A stretch of DNA of 58,330 bases from an uncultured Anaerolineae bacterium (GTDB lineage Bacteria; Chloroflexota; Anaerolineae; J036; Brachytrichaceae). The DNA is taken from contig CALBEF010000075.1 of NCBI GenBank assembly GCA_937927775.1, positions 1 to 58,330 on the forward strand, in the 5' to 3' direction. The notes beneath the pieces were generated by a model. That model saw only the letters and a program-made list of their open reading frames with translations. It did no database searches and had not been told where the DNA came from. The position numbers and the translations under genes were made by a program. How positions within the stretch are numbered: the first letter of the stretch is position 1; every line of letters begins with the position of its first letter. Shown here piece by piece: positions 48,893-58,330 of the stretch.

Positions 48893-49708
48893 TCACTTCC
48901 AGGCGCGCTGGCGCAGCGCGCGCGGCGACATCTGATAGCGTTGCCTGACCATGCGCGAGAAGTGAAAGGGGTTGCGGAAGCCGGTGCGCCGGGCAACCTC
49001 GGCGATGGGCAGGCCGGTCTCGCGCAGCAGTTCCACACCGCGATCCAGCCGCAGTTGCCACCAGTAACGCGCCGGCGTCGTGCCCAGGTGTTGCCGGAAG
49101 AGTCGTATCAGGTGCGGCGGCGTGATGTAAGCCGCCCGGGCCACCGCCCGCAGAGTGAGCGACTCGGCGAGGTGTTCGTTGATGAACAACTGCGCCGCGC
49201 GCAAGGCTTCGGGCTGAGCCTCTTTGAGATGGGCGGCTTCGGCGTCGAAAGCGTACTGATACAGGACGGTCAGCCCCAGGTGCCGGAGGATGCCGGCGAC
49301 GGCAGCAATCTCACTGGCCGGCGCATTCAACCCCATTTCAATCAACGCGCGCAGCCGTCCGCTTGCCATCTGACAGGCCGGCAGTTCCGCAAGCTGATGT
49401 TTCAGGTCGTCCGGCGTCACACTCGGATGCACGGCGCACCAGGTGTGATGCGTCTCCGCGTCCGGCGTGAAACGAAAGTGCTCGCGCCGGCCGGGAAGCA
49501 TCAGGGCGGCGTGGTGTGGCGGCACGCGCAGATAGCCCCCATCGATCTCAATGCCGGCTTCGCCCTGTTCCATTACCACAATCTGAAAGTCGTTCTGCAT
49601 ACGCGGCCCGCACGCGCCGCCGGGTTGGTACTGCACCTCCCCAAAGAACACGCCGTTCGCAGCGGCGCGCCGAATGGTTCTGGACAGGTTTTGAATTGCG
49701 GTCTCCAT
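48893..49708 (-). CDS. AraC-family transcriptional regulator
   Basis: The 271-residue protein has an N-terminal cupin-like sensor (1-150, with HHTWCAVHPS) and a C-terminal pair of helix-turn-helix motifs: SLTLRAVARAAYITPPHLIR and LPIAEVARRTGFRNPFHFSR. ATG 49708 is preceded by GAGG; a GTG at 49735 is possible. It is divergent from a PhyH gene and convergent with the enolase-superfamily gene, which are its likeliest targets. The ligand is probably a sugar or sugar acid by family analogy. Confidence 0.93.
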   Translation of the reverse strand: METAIQNLSRTIRRAAANGVFFGEVQYQPGGACGPRMQNDFQIVVMEQGEAGIEIDGGYLRVPPHHAALMLPGRREHFRFTPDAETHHTWCAVHPSVTPDDLKHQLAELPACQMASGRLRALIEMGLNAPASEIAAVAGILRHLGLTVLYQYAFDAEAAHLKEAQPEALRAAQLFINEHLAESLTLRAVARAAYITPPHLIRLFRQHLGTTPARYWWQLRLDRGVELLRETGLPIAEVARRTGFRNPFHFSRMVRQRYQMSPRALRQRAWK

Positions 49709-49840
49709 GATCCTCGGTGGCCCGATGATAATCACAGATAGTTTTCCGCGCGCGTCGGCTATGGCGGGCCGGCCCGGCGCGTGGTATCACACGCGATGCG
49801 CTATTTGTGAAGGATTGCGCTGTCTTGTGGAGGAATACAA

Positions 49841-50824
49841 ATGGGAACTGCAACTGCGACGACGCTGACGAATGGACAAGCGAAGGAAGGCCGGATCGAC
49901 ACGACGCATCGCATCGATGCGCCGAAGATGCTTGATGAAACGCAGGTGCGCTTTTTTGTCGAGCAGGGGTATCTTGTGCTGCCCGACCTTGTGACCCCGG
50001 ATGAACTGGACGAATTGAAGCGCGACACGGCTTTCATCGCGCGCGGCGGCTATCCAAACGAGACGCTCAAACCGCTGCCGGCCAGCATGTCCGACGCCGA
50101 AGTGTTGCGCAACATCCTGTGCATCCACCAGCCGCATTACATCAGCCCGGTCATGCTGAAGTACGTCAAGCACCCGAAGATTTGCGGCGTGCTCAGCCAG
50201 ATTACGGCTGCCCATCTGCCGTACTGGGATGGCAGCGTCAAGTGCATGCAATCCATGCTGTTCGTCAAGCCGCCTCAGTTTCAGGGCCAGGCGTGGCATC
50301 AGGACGAGATTTACATTCCCACCCGCGACCGTTCGTTGATCGGCGCGTGGATCGCCATCGACGACGCCACTGTGGAGAATGGTTGTCTGTTTGTCATTCC
50401 CGGCTCGCACCGCACCGGCTATCTGTTCCCGCAACGCCCGCACAACAACCCCGACGAGTTCGACTTTGCGCCAGAGAGCTACGGCTTCGATGAATCGCAG
50501 GAAATCCCGGTGGAGGTCAAAGCCGGCGCGGTCGTGTTTTTCAACGGCTATCTGCTGCATCGCTCGCGCAGGAACCGCAGCCAGGGCTATCGGCGCGTGC
50601 TGGTCAATCACTACATGAATGCTTGGTCGCTGTTGCCGTGGAGTCTGAAGGAAGGCGAGCGGCCCGCGAATGCCGATGTGCGCAGGATCGTGCCGGTGGC
50701 CGGCGTTGACCCGTATAGCTGGAAGGGATACGAGCCGGTGACGCAGGATGTGTGGCTGCGCACCTGCAAGGCCAACACAGACGGCAGCGCGTTTGATGAA
50801 GACGAGAAGCCGGCCGACGATTAG
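49841..50824 (+). CDS. Phytanoyl-CoA dioxygenase (PhyH) family protein, 327 aa
   Basis: The sequence has LDETQVRFFVEQGYLVLPDL at the N-terminal domain start, iron ligands His and Asp in AWHQDEIYIP, and the distal His in GYLLHRSRRN with the following Arg for 2-oxoglutarate. GGAGG at 49829-49833 supports the start. It is divergent from the AraC regulator and probably controlled by it. The substrate is unknown. Confidence 0.92.
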   Translation: MGTATATTLTNGQAKEGRIDTTHRIDAPKMLDETQVRFFVEQGYLVLPDLVTPDELDELKRDTAFIARGGYPNETLKPLPASMSDAEVLRNILCIHQPHYISPVMLKYVKHPKICGVLSQITAAHLPYWDGSVKCMQSMLFVKPPQFQGQAWHQDEIYIPTRDRSLIGAWIAIDDATVENGCLFVIPGSHRTGYLFPQRPHNNPDEFDFAPESYGFDESQEIPVEVKAGAVVFFNGYLLHRSRRNRSQGYRRVLVNHYMNAWSLLPWSLKEGERPANADVRRIVPVAGVDPYSWKGYEPVTQDVWLRTCKANTDGSAFDEDEKPADD

Positions 50825-50995
50825 GGCCCCGGTGTTTGGCGCGCTTGTGTGATGGGCTGGCTGCCTTGCTGCCTGCGCACTGCGAGGTTGCGCCGCGCGG
50901 CACTTCGGCAGGTTGCGCGTGGTTGTTTACAGGCACGCGCGGCAGTGAGCGCCGAAAATCCGTATTTATGGTACAATGACTGTTCGGTCGCGATG

Positions 50996-51023
50996 TTGAC
51001 TTTAGCCGTCGATCCTGTATAAT
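50996..51023 (+). promoter_or_regulatory. Sigma-70-type promoter of rpoC
   Basis: TTGACT at 50996-51001 and TATAAT at 51018-51023 are separated by 16 bases. This is the best promoter in the window and lies about 105 bases upstream of the rpoC start. Confidence 0.85.
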
Positions 51024-51069
51024 TTGACCACAATCAAGAGACCTGATTTCCAGTGCTTATGGTGCTTAA

Positions 51070-51095
51070 GCGCGGGCGATAGCTATCGCACGCGC
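51070..51095. promoter_or_regulatory. 26-base inverted repeat in the rpoC leader
   Basis: GCGCG and GCGATA on the left pair with TATCGC and CGCGC on the right, with one mismatch; the core GCGATAGCTATCGC is a perfect 14-base palindrome. It lies between the promoter and the ribosome binding site (AAGGAG at 51114-51119), so it may be an operator or a leader hairpin. Confidence 0.6.
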
Positions 51096-51130
51096 TATCG
51101 TTTGTTTTCCAACAAGGAGTGTGCGCATTA

Positions 51131-55516
<4,386 letters not shown>

Positions 55517-55544
55517 TCTGGGCGCTCTGTCTCCTCAACGACCC

Positions 55545-55583
55545 AAAGAACCTGAAGGCCCCGCCTTCAGGTTCTTTGTTTTT
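55545..55583 (+). terminator. Intrinsic terminator of rpoC
   Basis: AAAGAACCTGAAGGC at 55545-55559 pairs perfectly with GCCTTCAGGTTCTTT at 55563-55577 around the loop CCC, followed by GTTTTT. It begins 28 bases after the rpoC stop. Confidence 0.97.
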
Positions 55584-55614
55584 CGGTCAGAACGTTTTAC
55601 GCCGGACGCGCCCT

Positions 55615-56625
55615 CTACCACCGATACGGATGCGGCCCGAAGTCGGCCTCGTAGTAGGGCGCGACCATCTGGCCGGGCGGAATGATCTCGTCGATGCGCT
55701 TCCTGTCGTTGTCGGTGATTTTGACGTCGAGCGCCTTGAGATTGTCTTCGAGTTGCTCCATTGTGCGCGGGCCGATGATCGGGCTGGTCACGCCGGGCTG
55801 TTGAGCGCACCAGGCGAGCGCCAGTTGTGACAGCGCGCACCCTTTGTCCCGCGCGATCGGCTGAAGCCCTTCGACCACGTCGAAGATGCGCTCGGTCCAG
55901 CGCCGGCGCAGGATGGGATTGTCTTTGTACTCGGCGAAGCGCGTGCCTTCCGGCGGCTCCTGGCCGCGCTGGTACTTGCCGGTCAACAACCCGCCGGCCA
56001 GCGGGCTCCAGGGAATGATGGCAAAGCCGTAGGTCATGGCCATCGGCAACAGCTCGCGCTCGATGCGCCGGTCGAGCAGGTTGTAGGGCGGCTGCTCGCA
56101 GATGAAGCGATTGAGGCCCAGCTCTTTGGCAACCCACAGCGATTCGACCAGTTGCCACGCGCCGTAGGTGCTGGTGCCGATGTAGCGCACTTTGCCGGCG
56201 CGGATCAGGTCGTCCAGCGCGCGCAGGGTTTCGTCGATCGGAATCGACGATTGCGGGCGGTGAATCTGGTACAGGTCGATGTAATCCGTTTGCAGCCGGC
56301 GCAGGCTGGCCTCGCATTGCTGGATGATGTGGCGCCGGCTGTTGCCCTTCATGTTCGGATCGTTGTCGTCCATCGTCCCGTGAACCTTCGTGGCCAGCAC
56401 AATCTGATGGCGTTTGCTGTTGCGCTTCAACGCTTCGCCGGTGACTTCTTCGCTGCGGCCCCGGCTGTACACATTCGCCGTATCCAGGAAGTTGATGCCG
56501 GCGTCGATGGCTCTGTCGATGATGGCCCAGGATTCTTCGGGGCCGGTCTTGCCGCCGAACATCATGCAGCCGAGACACAACACGCTGACTTCAACGCCCG
56601 TGCGGCCCAGAGATCGGTATTCCAT
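55615..56625 (-). CDS. Aldo/keto reductase
   Basis: The 336-residue protein has MEYRSLGRTGVEVSVLCLG at its start, the Asp and Tyr of FLDTANVYSRGRSEE, Lys in VLATKVHG and His in YQIHRPQ. The C-terminal IIGPRTMEQLEDN binds the cofactor. It is of the YajO/Tas-like subgroup. It starts 6 bases after the end of the fucosidase gene and is probably cotranscribed with it. A role in fucose or sugar conversion is possible. Confidence 0.95.
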   Translation of the reverse strand: MEYRSLGRTGVEVSVLCLGCMMFGGKTGPEESWAIIDRAIDAGINFLDTANVYSRGRSEEVTGEALKRNSKRHQIVLATKVHGTMDDNDPNMKGNSRRHIIQQCEASLRRLQTDYIDLYQIHRPQSSIPIDETLRALDDLIRAGKVRYIGTSTYGAWQLVESLWVAKELGLNRFICEQPPYNLLDRRIERELLPMAMTYGFAIIPWSPLAGGLLTGKYQRGQEPPEGTRFAEYKDNPILRRRWTERIFDVVEGLQPIARDKGCALSQLALAWCAQQPGVTSPIIGPRTMEQLEDNLKALDVKITDNDRKRIDEIIPPGQMVAPYYEADFGPHPYRW

Positions 56626-56631
56626 GCTGCT

Positions 56632-57930
56632 TCACTCCTTGAGGAAAATTTCGACTACCGGCACGACCACGTCCGGCTTCTTCACCGGCAACTCTAGCAC
56701 AGCGGTGTCTTCGGGAATGTACTGGGTGATGGCCTCGTAGTCGTAGTCGCGCAGGGCGGATTTGACCGGCACTTCGCTCGCGTCGTGCAGCAGTTGCGCG
56801 TATTCAATCCTGCCGGCCATGCCGTCCAGATAGATCCACTTGAACGGCCAGTTGAAAATGTGCAGATACAGCCGATTGCCATTCTGCGTGAACCGGCAAT
56901 CCTGCGGCGGCGCGTAATCGCTCATGGTGCAGCCGTAGATTGACCGGCTGTGCAGGTCCATCCACTGCGCGTACACATCCAGCGCGGCCAGCGCGCGCTT
57001 GTCAAAGCGCCCGCGCGCGGTGGGGCCGACATTCATGATGAGATTGCCGCCCATCGCCACCGTGTTGATGAGCATCTGCACGAGTTGTTCCGGGCTTTTC
57101 CATGTGTCTTCATCGCGGTAATAACCCCACGAGCCGCTGAACGTCTGGCAGGCTTCCCAGTGCACCGGCTTGCCGTTGACATGCACCCAGCGCCGGGGCT
57201 GATACTGCTCCGGCGTGTAGAAGTCGGCGTAGCCGGGCGGCAGGTTCAGCCGGTTGTTGATGAGAATGCCGGGTTGCAATTCGCGCGCGAGCGCGATGAG
57301 CTTTTCGCTTTCCCACTCGTTGCGCCCTTTGCCGGGCAGGCCGCGATATGTGAAATCGGGATAGGAGAAGTCGAACCACATCAGGTCGATGCGCCCGTAT
57401 TGCGTAAGCAGTTCACGCACCTGGCTGCGCATGTATTCGGCGTAGCGGCGCATGTCGCGCGTCTGGTTGAGTTCGGCGGCGTTGGGCAGGTTGCGCTGGG
57501 GGTGCTGGCCGTCGATGGGGAAGTCGGGGTGATGCCAGTCGAGCAGCGAGTAGTAGAAGCCAATGCGCAGACCTTCGGCGCGAAAGGCGTCGACAAATGA
57601 GCGCAGCGCGTCTTTCGCATAGGCAGTATTTGTGATTTTGTAGTCCGTGAATTGAGAGTCCCACAAACAAAACCCTTCATGGTGCTTGGCAGTAAGCACC
57701 ACATACTTCATGCCGGCCCTGCGCGCAGCTTTTGCCCATGTTGCCGGCTCATACAGATCAGGGGCAAAGTGGTCGAAGTAGCGCCGATAGAACTCATCGC
57801 TCAATTCCTCGCGATGCTTGACCCACTCATGCCGGGCCGGCAGGGCATACAGCCCCCAGTGGATGAACATGCCAAAGCGATCGTGAAGGAACCAATCGAT
57901 ATTACCGGGTGTCGGATCAGGATAGTACAT
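56632..57930 (-). CDS. Alpha-L-fucosidase, GH29 family
   Basis: The 432-residue protein has RFGMFIHWGLYALPARHEW (19-37), the substrate site TAKHHEGFCLWDS (80-92) and the nucleophile Asp187 in LMWFDFSYPD. The C-terminal beta domain follows from about 340. No signal peptide is visible, so it probably acts on intracellular fucosides. It is the first gene of a two-gene unit with the aldo/keto reductase and is divergent from the partial esterase gene. Confidence 0.95.
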   Translation of the reverse strand: MYYPDPTPGNIDWFLHDRFGMFIHWGLYALPARHEWVKHREELSDEFYRRYFDHFAPDLYEPATWAKAARRAGMKYVVLTAKHHEGFCLWDSQFTDYKITNTAYAKDALRSFVDAFRAEGLRIGFYYSLLDWHHPDFPIDGQHPQRNLPNAAELNQTRDMRRYAEYMRSQVRELLTQYGRIDLMWFDFSYPDFTYRGLPGKGRNEWESEKLIALARELQPGILINNRLNLPPGYADFYTPEQYQPRRWVHVNGKPVHWEACQTFSGSWGYYRDEDTWKSPEQLVQMLINTVAMGGNLIMNVGPTARGRFDKRALAALDVYAQWMDLHSRSIYGCTMSDYAPPQDCRFTQNGNRLYLHIFNWPFKWIYLDGMAGRIEYAQLLHDASEVPVKSALRDYDYEAITQYIPEDTAVLELPVKKPDVVVPVVEIFLKE

Positions 57931-57959
57931 GACAGGCTATAGTTTATGCTTCCCAAGCC

Positions 57960-58330
57960 ATGAATCAAGCAACGCAACATCCCATCCCGGCATCGCTCGA
58001 CCTGCGCGACATGCTGCGCCGGCATCTCATCCGCCGCAGCCTGGCCTGCATGGACACCGCCGCAAACAGGCGCGCAGTGGCGCTATCCTCCAACAGCATC
58101 GACCATTACCGTAATGCCATTCGCTCGGCCGTGCGCGGGTTCTACGATGCGTTCCCACGCCAGCGTGTCATTGCCACACCCGTCAGCCGGCATGACAAGC
58201 GCGGCTACCGTCTGGAAAATGTGTTGTTCGATTCATTCCCCGGCTGGCAGGTCAACGCCACCGTCTATGTTCCGCTTGATTTCGCCCCGCCATTCCCTGC
58301 AGTCGTTATCCCAGTCGGCCACTCCGGCAA
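57960..58330 (+). CDS. Alpha/beta-hydrolase (acetyl-xylan-esterase-like), N-terminal part; runs off the window
   Basis: An open frame starts at ATG 57960 and is still open at the window end (123 codons). The end of the fragment, YRLENVLFDSFPGWQVNATV followed by YVPLDFAPPFPAVVIPVGHSG, is the typical start of dienelactone-hydrolase or acetyl-xylan-esterase-like domains, in which HxG forms the oxyanion site. The nucleophile is beyond the window. It is divergent from the fucosidase gene by 29 bases, so a shared role in deacetylating or debranching a glycan is plausible. Confidence 0.8.
   Translation, partial: MNQATQHPIPASLDLRDMLRRHLIRRSLACMDTAANRRAVALSSNSIDHYRNAIRSAVRGFYDAFPRQRVIATPVSRHDKRGYRLENVLFDSFPGWQVNATVYVPLDFAPPFPAVVIPVGHSG

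Overview
The window looks like a chromosomal segment from a high-GC member of the Chloroflexota, probably of the Anaerolineae/Thermofonsia kind. The basis is the neighbouring set of YYYxG-motif membrane proteins (a family I recall as Chlor_Arch_YYY) and TIGR03663-like proteins, typical of Chloroflexi and archaea, together with housekeeping genes (ftsH, queA, ychF-like, rpoC) of ordinary bacterial type. This placement is by gene content read by eye; no search was run. The palindrome GCCGGC is visibly over-represented throughout.

Layout. 1-4.0 kb: a small unknown gene, then a minus-strand respiratory operon (Rieske protein, fused cytochrome b, dihaem cytochrome c). 4.0-9.2 kb: a transposase remnant, a small helical protein, a YchF-like ATPase with a TPR membrane protein, a class V aminotransferase, and a tyrosine recombinase that has lost most catalytic residues. 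9.3-15.6 kb: ftsH, queA, a small conserved unknown, and two translationally coupled MFS transporters. 15.6-18.7 kb: a Gfo/Idh/MocA oxidoreductase, an aldo/keto reductase and a YegS-type lipid kinase. 18.9-23.3 kb: a dihydroxyacetone kinase operon, dhaK, dhaL and a DhaM-HPr-Enzyme I fusion that carries the whole PEP phosphorelay. 23.4-26.4 kb: an M16C zinc peptidase. 26.4-39.8 kb: a minus-strand cluster of four very large polytopic membrane proteins: a glycosyltransferase-YYY fusion, a stand-alone YYY protein with a broken frame, a glycosyltransferase-39-like protein, and a TIGR03663-like protein ending in an NHL propeller. 40.2-51 kb: nagA, a tRNA with anticodon CAT, a membrane alpha/beta hydrolase, two phytanoyl-CoA dioxygenase-family proteins, TauE/SafE, DUF4091, NfeD, an enolase-superfamily enzyme and an AraC regulator. 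51-58.3 kb: rpoC with a clear promoter and terminator, an aldo/keto reductase, a GH29 alpha-L-fucosidase, and the start of an esterase-like gene running off the window.

The most unusual signal is a set of nine short tandem arrays whose unit is always seven bases (related but different unit sequences). Three of them fill the gap between co-directional genes, supply the upstream stop codon and abut the next start codon. Five lie inside reading frames, often at loops or domain linkers. One of these coincides with the frame break in the YYY gene, where loss of exactly one seven-base unit would restore an 835-residue protein. This resembles a slipped-strand contingency locus, with assembly error in a repeat as the main alternative. 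Arrays of this kind recall the heptanucleotide STRR sequences known from cyanobacteria.
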